NCBI RefSeq assembly: GCF_017654505.1
Contig: NC_054559.1
Coordinates: 4,286,781-4,350,780, forward strand
Length of the DNA stretch: 64,000 bases
Origin: Polyodon spathula
Lineage: Eukaryota; Chordata; Actinopteri; Acipenseriformes; Polyodontidae
Direction of reading: 5' to 3'
Below the pieces are notes generated by a model. The model ran no database searches. It saw nothing but the letters and a program-made list of their open reading frames with translations, and was not told the DNA's origin. A program made the translations under genes and the position numbers. Positions 11,472 to 22,930 of this stretch are shown here, in pieces; positions within the stretch are counted from its first letter, which is position 1, and every line of letters starts with the position of its first letter.

Positions 11472-12617
11472 AACAATTATCAGTATTAGTATACATTTCT
11501 GACACAAAGTCCCGCCCCACACTTACACTCATATGTCACTCTGGTGCCGCTGGATTTTCTGGTATTTGTAAAAAAAAATTATTGCAGTTTCCTGCAGTCA
11601 TATACAAGCTATTTGTGTGACCTCAGAATCAGGTTTTCTGGTAGAAATAAATAAATACCTACGTAACAGCAGACAATTCCCTTTTTAATGTTGTAAAGAC
11701 ACAGAATACCGAGATCTCTTAAGAAAGACCTCAACATCAAAATACACTGGGGAAATCAAACAATCAAATTGTTTCCACTGGATATAGAATCATTGTTCAC
11801 ATATTTAGCATGTTGTAATGGAGTAGCAGGTCCATAATGGAGAACACTGTTTAATGTGCTAAAGCATCATGAGACTGCCTGCAAGTACTGCCTACATTTA
11901 CAGTGCAGTTGCAAATAATTACTGATTTATTCAAGCATTCCTTCAGCAGTAACGATTTAAAGAAAACCATATGTTGTTGTTATCAGTAGGGTGACGATAC
12001 TTATGGGCACCTCTACAGCATGTAGACCAAATCTGCACATTTTTTGCAACTCACAGTTGTTAAAAGAAATCACTGAATGTCCAAAAATCTCACATTTTGT
12101 AGTTAAAAACCTTTCTAAAATAAAATGTAGCAGCGGCTAAGTGGCTACTGTTAAATCTCAACCTTCATGGAAAAAATAAATTAATCCAATCCCTGGAGCA
12201 TTTTTGTAGGAATTGGACACATATGGATCCAGGGCCCTCAAATATCTCCTAGAAAATCAACCAAACATCATGAATATGTGAAAGAATTTCACTATAAATG
12301 TGAGAATTTCCAACCCTTTAATTCGTATTAAGATGATCGTGCCGTGTTAGTACTGCATGAATAACGAGGCGTTCAGTTGATTCACGAGTTGGGGTGTAAT
12401 GATACACAAATGCCACAACATGTACTGTAATCTTCAGGTTACGATACTATATTTATCACGATACTGATGGGATACTTGTATTGTGCATAATAAGATCATT
12501 TAATGTTGGACAAGTTTTGTTAATAAACAAAAATGTAATAAGTTATGGAGTATGCATTCATACCAACTTTAAAACACTTAATTCAAGAATCACTTGAAGA
12601 ACTACAATGAGCTCATG
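11472..12617. other. Non-coding stretch, nothing recognised
   Basis: No open frame of 60 codons or more that looks real and no clear repeat boundary. Confidence 0.45.
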
Positions 12618-12752
12618 CTATTGATGCTGAATCAGTGGGCTCCTTAAATACCTGACCTGACAGTGTTTTGAGATCAATCAGCTACTAGGAACAGTAGTGC
12701 TGATGCAGAAGTGCTGATGGCCTCCTCTCATTTGTAATTGTTCTTATGTTCT
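12618..12752 (+). mobile_element. CR1-type LINE, 3' end only
   Basis: This matches the 3' end of the CR1 copy at 48450-49552: GATCAATCAGCTACTAGGAA corresponds to its terminal codons and stop, then GATGGCCTCCTCTCATTTGT and the terminal TTCTTATGTTCT words. It is more diverged than the other three copies in the window, so it is probably older. Confidence 0.75.
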
Positions 12753-12847
12753 AATTGTTCAAGTTATAATACTACATCATCCTAAAATCTAAACAGAATA
12801 TAGAATGTTAATAACAAAAAGAAGATGCAGAGTCACACGCTCAGCTA

Positions 12848-12874
12848 GCCAATATATTATATATATATATATAT
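12848..12874. repeat. (TA)n microsatellite
   Basis: Short run of alternating T and A. Confidence 0.85.
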
Positions 12875-13204
12875 GAGGGGCGGATGGTTAACAGAGTTTT
12901 CTTGCTTGCCGAACCCCCAGTCTCTTATTAATTACTTGCACTTCCCTTCTTCTGGGTGATGCACGTTTCATTAACCCCCACTCACGTGACACTGGCACAT
13001 CAACAATGCAGCTCATCCCATCTGTTTAATGGGCTGAAGGAGGGCTGTGTTCGCTCAGAAATGCGAGCACCTAAATCCGCTGTGCACATGCTCAGTACCA
13101 GCCAGCAGTCAGCCAGGACTGGCTATGATTGGCTTAAAAATGTTTGGGTGGAGCGCAGCCGGTTAGCGAACACGATGATCAAGAGATCAGCATGCATGTG
13201 CCAA

Positions 13205-13335
13205 AACAACAAAGGATACTCAGACTCGAGTCTGACCCATGGCACTTTTTTTGGGACTTGAGACTTGAATGAATTGAATTGAGACTTGAATGAATTGACT
13301 TGAAACTTGACTTGAGGCTTGGACTATCGAAAATG
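13205..13335 (+). repeat. Degenerate GACTTGA/GACTCGA-type tandem repeat
   Basis: Words of the form GACTTGA, GACTCGA and GACTTGAATGAATTGA recur about ten times; a few more sit at 13681-13712. A related block (GACTCGGACTC, GACTTGGACTCGAAC) lies at 49553-49625, so this is a dispersed repeat type rather than a local accident. Confidence 0.65.
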
Positions 13336-14984
13336 ACTTGACAACAATAAAAATTCAAATGCTACACTGGTATTACGGCTCGTGTTGCACCCTCGCTCTG
13401 CTCGTCTTCTCACTCCCACTCCCTCTCCCTCTCTCGTGCTGGGCACTCGTGTGTGTGTCTGCCTAAATGACTGATTTATTTATATATGGCCTTTGCTTGT
13501 TTCTTCTCACAATTCACAGTACAAGCACTGCTGTTTCTTATGTGATGAGATCAAATGTGGTAGATCCACATTTTTTATTTTTTTTTATTCAGAAGGTAGT
13601 TTAAAATTTAATTGTCCTGAACTGTCGGCATACAGAACAAATAAAACAATTTAAGTTCAATCAGGGTGGCTATTACCACACTTGAGACTTGATAAAAATG
13701 ACTTGGTTACAACTCTGCCAAAAAGTAAACAAACCAGATTATGCATGCACATACATAGTGATCTCTATGGAAAGCACTCTGGGACAAATGCATTGTGATG
13801 CTTTAGAGCAAGCCAGAATCTCATGGGACAGAAAAAAGGCAAGCACATCATTCTCAAATGCCTCACTTAAACAGTGTCCAACTTGCTGAACATGTTGTGT
13901 AGTGGTTTTTATATAGACTGTATATATTATATATATTGTGGCGACTTTCTGTTATGTGGAATGTAATAAATGAGAAGCAAAACGGTGAGTTTTTTCCCCT
14001 TCACTTTACAACGGCATTTCCACGTTTGTTTTATGTGAAGTGTTTAAAGTTAAATTTTAGTTTTGATTTGCTTGTTCAGCTAGAAAAAGGCACAAGCAAA
14101 CCTCATGTTATTACTTTATGAATACATGTCGATGGCCACTGTTTACTGGGAAGAAACGGCAATGGCAAGGAATGAAAAAAAAAGAAAAAAGAAATAAAAT
14201 GCATGGTCAGATTTATGTACTATTTATTTCAGGAATAAACAAAACAACGTTCAACTTGAACTGCTACTTAGCATCCTTTGTTTGTAGTTAATTCACTGGG
14301 GTAAAACATTTATTACTTCAAGCCATTAAGTTGCAATGCATGGATTGACAAGCTGCTAAGCCAGTGTTATTGGTTTTATTAGCCTCAAGTTCCACATCAG
14401 GTTAACACAAAAGCTGGGCCTCTGCCATTAAAAGCAATTGCGTGTAGATAGAGTTGAAGGTTTCCAGGTAAACAAGGCCCCCTATACTGCATCTCGGTGA
14501 ATGAGAGGCAGTGCAGGTAACAGGTTTCCACTAGGGTCCATTTTCCTACATTTCTAAACATTTAAAACATGTTTAATCCTAATGTTTAAACTTCATTACA
14601 TTGTGAATGTTCATGACCAATCAAAAAAGCCCTCATTAATTACAACATGTATTTTTGTATAACATTTTATGTGTAGTATTTATTTGTGTATATATAAAAG
14701 GCTAAAAGAATATGGAACATTACAATAATTGGCCTACACTGTACATTAATATTAACACCTATAGTTTATAGGGATTGTATATTAAATATTTAACACTGGG
14801 GTAAGTTCACTAGTGTTGCGCCTGTCACAATCGTCATAAACCAGTTGCAAACGAGTCGGAAGTCTTCGCTGAAATGCTATTTGCGACTTTTTATGGAATG
14901 TTTTGCAGCAGCAGTTTCTGTTTGCGGTTGAAGCGTAGCTGAATAACTGCGGACAAACACTTCTAGAGCAACTGGAGAAGCAGA
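13336..14984. other. Non-coding stretch with a CT-rich patch
   Basis: A CT-rich low-complexity patch lies at about 13390-13450. Short open frames (66 aa at 13689, 75 aa at 14782 minus) have no recognisable family. Confidence 0.45.
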
Positions 14985-15532
14985 GTGATTCAAGTCCAGC
15001 CCACTTCAATAGAAACAGTTGGGATGAGTGTTTGAGGGGAGCCTCTGTCTGTCACTCCAAGCAGCGTGTGATTCATATCCAGCCCACTTCAATAGTGCTC
15101 AGTTCTGCTCACCTTGCTACAAAAAGACAGGCTCAAAAAAAAATAACAAAGAAGACTATGTGACGATCTGATTCAAGCATTCAACATTCTAAAAAGGTAC
15201 TGACAATGTCGACCCAGAGAACTTTTTTGACCTGAAAAAAGAAACAAGGAGATTACATAAACGGGCATTCAGAACAGAAAATAGGAGGGACTTTTTTACA
15301 CAGAGAATCGTGAGGGTCTAGAACCAACTGCCCAGTAATGTTGTTGAAGCTGACACCCTGGGATCCTTCAAGAAGCTGCTTGATGAGATTCTGGGATCAA
15401 TAAGCTACTAACAACCAAACAAGTACGATGGGCTGAATGGCACTCTGTCGTTTGTAAACTGTCTTATGTTCTTATGGTCTAATAGAAACAGTTGGGGTGA
15501 GTGTTTGAGGAGCCTCTATCTGTCACTTTCTC
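14985..15532 (+). repeat. 83-bp tandem duplication, second copy split by a CR1 insertion
   Basis: GTGATTCAAGTCCAGCCCAC starts copy 1 at 14985 and GTGATTCATATCCAGCCCAC starts copy 2 at 15068. Copy 2 is interrupted after CTTCAATAG (15095) and resumes at 15481 with AATAGAAACAGTTGGGGTGA, the same words that follow CTTCAATAG in copy 1. Confidence 0.85.
15096..15480 (+). mobile_element. CR1-type LINE 3' fragment with target-site duplication AATAG
   Basis: The insert starts TGCTCAGTTCTGCTCACCTT, matching the CR1 coding segment for the QFWSPRYKKD region. It has an internal deletion joining AAAAAGA to CAGGCT, continues through the last coding segment (GACCTGAAAAAAGAAACAAG ... GGATCAATAAGCTACTAAC) and ends in CTTATGTTCTTATGGTCT. 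It is bounded by AATAG at 15091-15095 and 15481-15485. 5' truncation plus a short target duplication is the expected signature of target-primed LINE insertion. Confidence 0.85.
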
Positions 15533-16785
15533 CAGCTGTGAGACAGGGTGTACAGCCAAGGTGTCGTGGCAGCAGCTGGGCCAGTTCATTAGGATAATAA
15601 CTGTTCACTTCCTCATATCTTTCTTCCTCATCTCTTTCTCATCTGTAATAACTGTTTGGCTGCCTCTATCTGAGAAATTACTGAAGGGGTAGTGTCTTAA
15701 TTATACTGTGCAGAGAATTTTTGATTATTTCTGAAATGACTAATATTTAGCCATTGCCATGGCTATGAATAACATTTTTTTTTAAATTTCTCATAAATGT
15801 ATCCAGTACTATTTGGAAGCTGTCCCCCAAGTCCTGGTATGATAGTTTGCATGTTGCTTGTTACTATGCAGTGAATTTACTTTGCCAGTGACCCTACAAG
15901 ATATAGTGGAGGTATTGCATTGTGATGAAACTTGGGAAGGAGTACCGGATAAAGAAATGCCTGTCCATCAGTCTTTAGATATTTAATACTTACATTTTGA
16001 CTAATCTAGTACAATCTTATACAATTATCATCCCATTTTTAGCATATTACCGAGAGGACATACATTATGTATCCAGTCCAGTTTACCATGTGATAGATAT
16101 AAGTCATTGTGATTATTTTTTACACCTTATATTCCATAGTAAAACATTGTCAATAAAATACTAAAGTGTGTGCTTTTAAACTATAGCCCATGGTTCCCTA
16201 TAGATTTGCCCCTTGTGATTGAGTGGTATGATCTGTGCCATCTGTTGCTGTTTCCAGCACCTCCCAAACCACTCGGTGCTTAGTGCCCTGAGCAGTGTTG
16301 TAGGAAGCTGTAGGCTGAAGTCTGTCAAGCCATCTGTTGTTGTAAAAGCCAGGCAGCTCTAAGAGGCTCATTTGTGACAGTGCTGGATACCTTAGCACCT
16401 TGTTTCTTTGGTCACATTATTGGCCTGGCTGAGGAAAAGCTGTCTGAGATGCCAAAGGAAGGTTGCTTTGCTACAGTCCTTAGAACATCATTCCAGAGGA
16501 GACAGCCAAACAAGAGGCTGCTTTTGAACAGGAGACGACACCTGGCATTCATGATTTGATAAGGTCCTAGGGAAGAACAATGACTAATTGAGGTGAAAAT
16601 TGTTAAATAAGTCGTTTTTATTAATAAATCATGTGTTTCACAATGTCTGGTTCTAATAAATCCTATGTTTAATAATATCTGTACTCTTTTGTAACACTAG
16701 TGTTGTGTGCGTTATATTTAAAACAGTTTATTAGTTCTAAAATGTCATTTGTATCTTAATGGACTGCATCCACACCTGCACTGGT
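15533..16785. other. Non-coding stretch with two overlapping short frames
   Basis: Opposite-strand frames at 16198-16398 (-) and 16374-16559 (+) sit in a slightly GC-richer patch (about 16190-16560), but neither contains a motif I recognise. I see no splice-site arrangement that would make them exons with confidence. Confidence 0.4.
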
Positions 16786-18332
16786 CCACCCGAAACCGCA
16801 CTCTTCAAAATGACGTCACAATCACCCCGAAACCGCACTCTTCACAATGACCCCGAAACCACACTCTTCAATGATGTCACAATCACCCCGAAGCCGCACT
16901 CTTCACAATGACGTCACAATCACCCTGAAACCGGACTCTTCACAATGTCGTCACAATCACCCCGAAACCGCACTTTTCACAATGACCCTGAAACCACTTT
17001 CTTCAATGACGTCACAATCACCCCGAAACCGCACTCTTCACAATGACCCCGAAACCACAATCACCCCGAAACCGCACTCTTCACAATGACCCCGAAACCG
17101 CACTTTTCAATGTCGTCACAATCATCCCGAACCGCACTCTTCACAATGACCCCGAAACCACACTCTTCAATGTCGTCACAATCACCCCGAAACCGCACTC
17201 TTCACAATGACCCCGAAACCACACTCTTCAATGTCGTCACAATCACCCCGAAACCGCACACTTCACAATGACCCCGAAACCACACTCTTCAATGTCGTCA
17301 CAATCACCCCGAAACCGCACTCTTCACAATGACCCCGAAACCACACTCTTCAATGTCGTCACACTCACCCTGAACCGCACTCTTCACAATGACATCACAA
17401 TCACCCCGAAACCCCACTCTTCACAATGACGTCACAATCACCCCGAAACCACACTCTTCACAATGACGTCACAATCACCCTGAAACCGCACTCTTCACAA
17501 TGACGTCACAATCACCCCAAAAACACGCTCCTCACAATGACATCACAATCACCCCGAAACCACACTCTTCAATGACATCACAATCACCCCGAAACCACAC
17601 TCTTCAATGACATCACAATCACCCCGAAACCACACTCTTCAATGTCGTCACACTCACCCTGAACCGCACTCTTCACAATGACCCCGAAACCACACTCTTC
17701 AATGACGTCACAATTGCCCCGAAACCGCACTCTTCAATGTCGTCACAATCACCCCAAAACCGCACTCTTCACAATGACCCCGAAACCACACTCTTCAATG
17801 ACGTCACAATTGCCCCGAAACCACACTCTTCAATGTCGTCACAATCACCCCAAAACCACACTCTTCACAATGACCCTGAAACCACATTCTTCAAATGACG
17901 AAACCACACTCTTCACAATGACGTCATAATCACCCCGAAACCGCACTCTTCACACGTCACAATCACCCCGAAACCACACTCTTCAATGACGTCACAATCA
18001 CCCCGAAACCGCACTCTTCACAATGACATCACAATCACCCCGAAACCGCACTCTTCACAATGACGTCACAATCACCCCGAAATCACACTCTTCACAATGA
18101 CGTCACAATCACCCCCGAAACCGCACTCTTCACAATGATCCCGAAGCCGCACTCTTCACAATGACGTCACAATCACCCCGAAACCGCACTCTTCACAATG
18201 ACCCCGAAACCACACTCTTCAATGACGTCATAATCACCCCGAAACCACACTCTTCACAATGACGTCACAATCACCCCAAAACCACACTCCTCACAATGAT
18301 GTCACAATCACCCTGAAACCACACTCTTCACC
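16786..18332. repeat. Large minisatellite with 37-bp, 35-bp and 26-bp units, many carrying TGACGTCA
   Basis: The full unit is CACAATGACGTCACAATCAC followed by CCCGAAACCGCACTCTT, 37 bp. A 26-bp unit lacks the GTCACAATCAC segment and a 35-bp unit lacks CA before AATG. At 17090-17370 the 26- and 35-bp units alternate into a 61-bp higher-order repeat. By eye about 15 units have a perfect TGACGTCA palindrome, others have TGTCGTCA, TGACATCA or TGATGTCA. Short open frames inside (for example 16847-17089) are by-products of the array. Confidence 0.97.
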
Positions 18333-18813
18333 TGCGATTAGCCAGCTCTTAATTGGTCTTGACTAAACATTCAGTGATCGCTTCATTGTCCTGCTGCCCT
18401 ACTTGGAAGTTTGTGCTTTACGTGTATAAATATGTACTAAATGTGCCATTTTTTTAAGTTTCATTAAGAGGGATTTACTCTGCACGAGGAGGGCTTTGGA
18501 TTTTCAGAGTGCCAATGTACTATTGAAACCTGTGCTCCAGTTTCATGAAGTCTCAGTAAAGTACATGAGTTGGCTCAAAACAAGACGAGTGATTCATTCG
18601 TTGAAAAAAACAAAAAAAAAAACACCACCTGTTCATTTTGCAAAACCATAGCCAAACACAAAGTACTGCATTATAATGACTAACAGATCCCTCTAAGGCC
18701 AAGTATGTGCTTTTAACTGTGCTTGGTTTGTTAGCCTTTTTGAGGCTCGGCTGGTGCTGTTTTGAATACCGCACAAATATGAAGTAAAGTACTGTAGAAG
18801 CCAGTCTCCCTCA

Positions 18814-18850
<37 letters not shown>

Positions 18851-19384
18851 CAAGATTAATTAGAAACCTGAAATTTCACTATGAATGGATTTTTTGAGGA
18901 CTGCCAAGAACAGAAATTTCACATTACAACAAAGCTTGGTTGCTTTTTGGCTTCCACACAAACCACAGAATAGGGAAAAAAAGGTTTTGTTCTTCAAATG
19001 CTTAACTTGCACAGCAGTGACACAGGAACAATGCTACGGAAATTACTTTTAAAAAGTAATCCATTACAGTTACATGTTATCCACAATTATTAAATACTCA
19101 GTAGTGCTGAATATAGAATACAGAAAAAAGGTTTTAAAAGTATTTTGTTATTTTTTTTAAATGGGTCTCGTCAGTTTTTTAAGAATGTACTTTTCACATA
19201 AAATGTAATCCGTTAGCACATTGTGTTACCTGTCTGAAAAAGGAACCGCAGTTACTGTTTCTGAAAAATGTAATGAGAACTTGTTAAATGAAATGCATTA
19301 CTCCCGAACACTCAGCAGGACTAATCAGATCCCAGAACGGAAAGATACAACAATACCACTTCTATTCAAGTGTGAGCAACATAT
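18333..19384. other. Non-coding stretch with a (CA)n microsatellite
   Basis: A (CA)n tract lies at about 18820-18847. The 73-aa minus frame at 18553-18774 and the 100-aa plus frame at 19221-19523 show no domain; the latter runs into the next transposon and is not a gene. Confidence 0.45.
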
Positions 19385-20095
19385 ACTGACGAAACCTCAA
19401 AAAGAAACGCAACACTCCGGTCTAATGGATTTAATCAAATATTTTAAACAAAGATATCACAAAAATCACAGAAAATGTGAACAAAAATACAGATCAAAGA
19501 ATCATGACAAGTTTTCAGTATGAAACATAACACACTGTCAAAATGAAAACATTACAAAGTTAGATTCGGGTATGACGTCCCTGAGCACTAACACAATCCT
19601 GGCAGTGCTGACGCATAGACCTGATCACCCTCTGGATAGACTGGATTTTCCGATTACGCAATTATGCAGATGGGTCTGTCAGATATGACTGTCCTATGCC
19701 AGTGTGGTGACCCTCTGCCTTCCAGGACATGGCCTGTCCCTCACAGAGCCAGTTTCCTGGTTTCTCTGGACTAGTCTGCTGATTGTTAAAGCAGAACATC
19801 TCATTCTCCAGGCAACTTCTCTCACAGATAAGCCAGCTTCAATCATGCTGATAGCAACCAGGCGATCTTCATTACTCAAGCGGGGCATGGTCGTATTTTT
19901 CACTGTTCTTGCGTTAATTCAGATCATGTCTTTTCGATTGGCTATTTATACAGATTCTTAATCAACTAATTTTGGCAATGTTAACTCAACTCAAATACCA
20001 AACACTGAGTACCTGGCGTTTTTCTGAAATCACATGACTTCAGCTCAGTATTTTGTTATCCCAAGGTACAAAACTACTCAAAAATTAAAAAACCT
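19385..20095 (-). mobile_element. Tc1-like transposon with internal deletion (family F)
   Basis: The element is recognised by its transposase ends on the minus strand: an intact N-terminal helix-turn-helix and, after a deletion, a C-terminal tail of the SMRQHCQDC...GRHTRI type followed by a stop. The outer limits are approximate. They rest on CTCAAAAAGAAACGCAACAC near 19397 and an AAACTACTCAAAAATTAAAA stretch near 20070-20090; a similar AAACTACTCAAAAATGAAAC occurs at about 30322. Confidence 0.6.
19560..19888 (-). pseudogene. Tc1-like transposase remnant: HTH plus C-terminal tail
   Basis: From ATG at 19888 the protein reads MPRLSNEDRLVAISMIEAGL, then SVREVAWRMRCSALTISRLV, a classical Tc1 helix-turn-helix, and then a GSVRDRPCPGRQR hook. 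It stops at 19694-19696. Beyond the stop only a short link and the last approximately 25 residues of the protein survive (RSMRQHCQDCVSAQGRHTRI, stop at 19560-19562). The whole catalytic domain with its DD34E triad is absent, so the remnant could at most bind DNA. Confidence 0.8.
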
Positions 20096-21219
20096 ATCTG
20101 CTCACTATTTAAAATGCAAATAACATTATGTATGTGCCCAATGAGCTATTGATGTAAAACTTAGACTGTTTTAATTGTGCATCAGTTTTGCTTTTATTTG
20201 CATTGCTAGGCAGTTTCAAAGAAAAAAGGGAAATGAAGAGAGACTTCCTTCCTTGCACATGTACATTTTTCATGTATTTCAAACCTTCAGGCTTGTTCTT
20301 GTTTAACCACCCTTGAGGTCTTGGGTTGTGGTTTATTACACCACCAAAATTACTCTAACGCAGATTATCAAGGTGCTAAAGCAGGGAGCCCAGAGCACAG
20401 TTCAGTATTTAAAGGCTTATTTTTATTTATCTATGATCACTGTAGCTTTAAAACATCTCCCCACAAAAAAAGTACATTTACCATAAAAAGTGATCTGCAG
20501 ATGTAGAACACAACCATACTGAAAGTTTGAAAAGGAATGTTCTAGAATGCAGAAGTGTACACAGTCCTCAAAAAAAAAGTTACATTAAAAACAATATATT
20601 TAATGTGATTGACCCTTACAGACTGTGCACTACCATTGTTAAACACATCTCAAAACCCTTACAGACTGCACTACCATTATACCAATGCCCAGTTTTGAAA
20701 GAAACACTCGTTATAGTAAACTTGTATTTATGAAATATGGTACTACACTTTAAAGAAATCACAGTTTGCAAACTATGTTTTCATTCAGTTTTGCACTTCC
20801 TGGTCACCTAGATCCCTACCCCCCTGGTTACTTTAAAATAGATTAAGTGTTTCTCAGTATGTAGCTACAAGGGTGTGCAATTCATATCACCCAATGTATT
20901 TTCTATGTATTTTCCTATGTTCGTTCTGTTGCTAGAGAAACACACTGTATATGTCTAGAGAGCCGCGTAAGTGTCTGGAAACTGAATTACCAAAGTATAG
21001 CACCTACACACAAACATTTTAAAAAGTGCTTACGTCCCACCCCTATCACTTCTGATTGGCTAGCTGTGCAGAAAGCGGTTCTCTACTGATTACAAACAAA
21101 CCCAGAAATGGCTGCCAAGAGAGCCTCTGGCAAAGCACAGACTAATCTCTTAAAATTAAGGTATTATTTACGCTTTTTGTAAATTAACAAAATACATAAT
21201 ATTGCTTTCTTAAAAAATT
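20096..21219. other. Non-coding stretch
   Basis: The segment CCTTACAGACTGTGCACTAC is repeated nearby (20606 and about 20660) as CCTTACAGACTGCACTACCA, a small local duplication. No gene is visible. Confidence 0.45.
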
Positions 21220-22930
21220 AACCTGCTACAGTTGTATACAAAAAATACTTATCAAGAATTACAGTACAATTAAGAGCAAGATTCAAAATACAATGATTTC
21301 AGTCCTAATAAGAGCATACAAAACAGTATGATTTGATATTGGGGCAGCTCAAGAGCAGATAACAGTGTTGATAGTTACATCAGGGTTAAATATGAGTGCA
21401 GGTGGAATACGAAATACTTCAGATTGGGTTAAGTGCAGGATTAAACATAGTAAAATAGGGAGTAGATAAGTGAAGATAAGTCAAAAAGTGCATTAAAAGA
21501 CAGAGTGCTATATAGTCCAGAAGGGAAGAGTTGAGTTTTACGGGTGTTTTCTGAAGAGGTGTGTCTTGAGAAGGCGCCGGAAGGTGGTCAGGGACTGGGC
21601 AGCCCTACCATCCATAGGAAGGTCGTTCCACCGCTGCGGGGCGAGGGCGGAGAAGGAGCGGGCTTTGGAGGCAGGGGACCGTAGAGGAGGTACAGCCAGT
21701 CTTCTACTGCAGGCGGAGCGGAGAGGTCAGGTGGGGGTGTAGGGAGAGATGAGGATCTGGAGGTAACGGGGTGCAGTCTGGTCAAGGCATCGGTAGGTGA
21801 GTGGAGCAGTGGAGTAGCGTGGGAGAAATGAGGCACAGAGAACACCAGATGAGCAGCGGAGCTCTGGATGAGAAGGAGCGGACGGGTGGCAGATGCAGGG
21901 AGGCCGGCCAGGAGGGATTGTAGTACTCTAGGCGGGAGAGTACCAAGGCCTAGATGATGAGTTGCGTGGAATAGTTTGTGAGGAAGGGTTGGATTCTTCC
22001 TATGTTGCTCAGGAAGAAATGAGAGATCAAGGAGAATTAGGACAGAGGAGAGAGAGGCAGCACGGGCAGAGTTTAGCGAGTTAATGACAGACAGGGTAGC
22101 AGTTTCAGCGAAGTGAAGTGACTAGAGCGGAAACCAGATTGGAGAGGGTCGAGCAGAGAGTGGTTAGACAGGAAAGCACAGAGCTGGTGGTGTATTGCCC
22201 ACTCAAGGGTTTTAGAGAGGAAGGGTAAGAGGGAGACAGGACTGTAGTTCTGGAGGGAGGTGGGGTCGAGGGTAGTTTCTTTGAGCAGGGGAGTGATAGA
22301 GGCTTGCTTCAAGGCAGAGGGAAAGAGGCCAGAGAGGAGAGAGGTGTTGAGAAGGAAGAAGATGAAGGTGAGTAGAGAAGGAGCAGCAGCTTGAAAGAGG
22401 GGATTGGGTAGGGGGTCCAGGGTGCACATGGTGGGTTTGTGGCCCTGGAGGAGGAAGAAGAGGTCAGTCTGAGAGGGGCTAGAAGGAGGAGGCTGAGTTA
22501 GTAGGGGAGACAAAGGGTATTGGGGTTGGAGCGGGAGCAGGAGTGGGAGCGGGAGAGGTGTTAACGAGTTTGCAGATGTCCGAGATTTTAGAGGAGAAGA
22601 AAGAGGCAAAGTTGTCAGAGGAGATAGAGGAGGGGGAAGGAGGAGGGAAGGTTGAGGAGGGAGAAGAAGGTAGAGAATAGTTTCCGGCGGTTGTTAGTGG
22701 AGGATTGGATAACAGACTGGAAATAGGAGCGTTTAGGAGAGGAGAGTGTAGAGGAGAAGGAGGAGAGGAGGGAGTGGTAGAGGTCTAGGGCAGCAGGGAG
22801 TTTGGTTCTCTTCCATTTCTTTTCAGCAGAGCGCAGTTTGGTTCTTGCCACGCGGATCTCAGAGGAGAGCCAGGGTTTGGGAGGAGACGGACGGGCAGTT
22901 CGGAGGTGAGGGGACAGACGGAGTCGATTT
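21220..22930 (-). mobile_element. L2/CR1-type LINE, internally deleted
   Basis: On the minus strand the pre-RT segment (KLRSAEKKWKRTKLPAALDL, about 22845-22785) is followed by TMCTLDPLPNPLFQAAAPSL, NYSPVSLLPFLSKTLEWAIH and LDPLQSGFRSSHF. After a gap comes the post-RT LAPQRWNDLP...LTTFRRLLKTHLFRKHP segment (about 21650-21550) and an AT-rich 3' end to about 21220. It is clearly distinct from the L2 copy at 840-2877, with far higher C content on its coding strand. Confidence 0.8.
21540..22851 (-). pseudogene. LINE ORF2 without reverse-transcriptase core
   Basis: The frame 22609-22073 (178 aa) carries RT motifs up to the QSGFRSSH region. The sequence then jumps from a VLILLDLS phrase (about 22030) straight to FLPEQHRKNPTLPHKLFHAT, skipping the AAFDTVDH, PQGS and YADD boxes. 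The catalytic core has thus been deleted, with the junction near 22025. Further frameshifts separate the 22851-22615 block and the C-terminal blocks. Confidence 0.75.

Noticed and set aside
16847..17929. Plus-strand frames rich in TPKPHSS and NRTLHND words
   Set aside because: By-products of the CRE-bearing minisatellite; they break wherever unit length changes.
19221..19523. 100-aa plus frame before and into the Tc1-like element
   Set aside because: No domain, and its second half is the non-coding end of the family F transposon.
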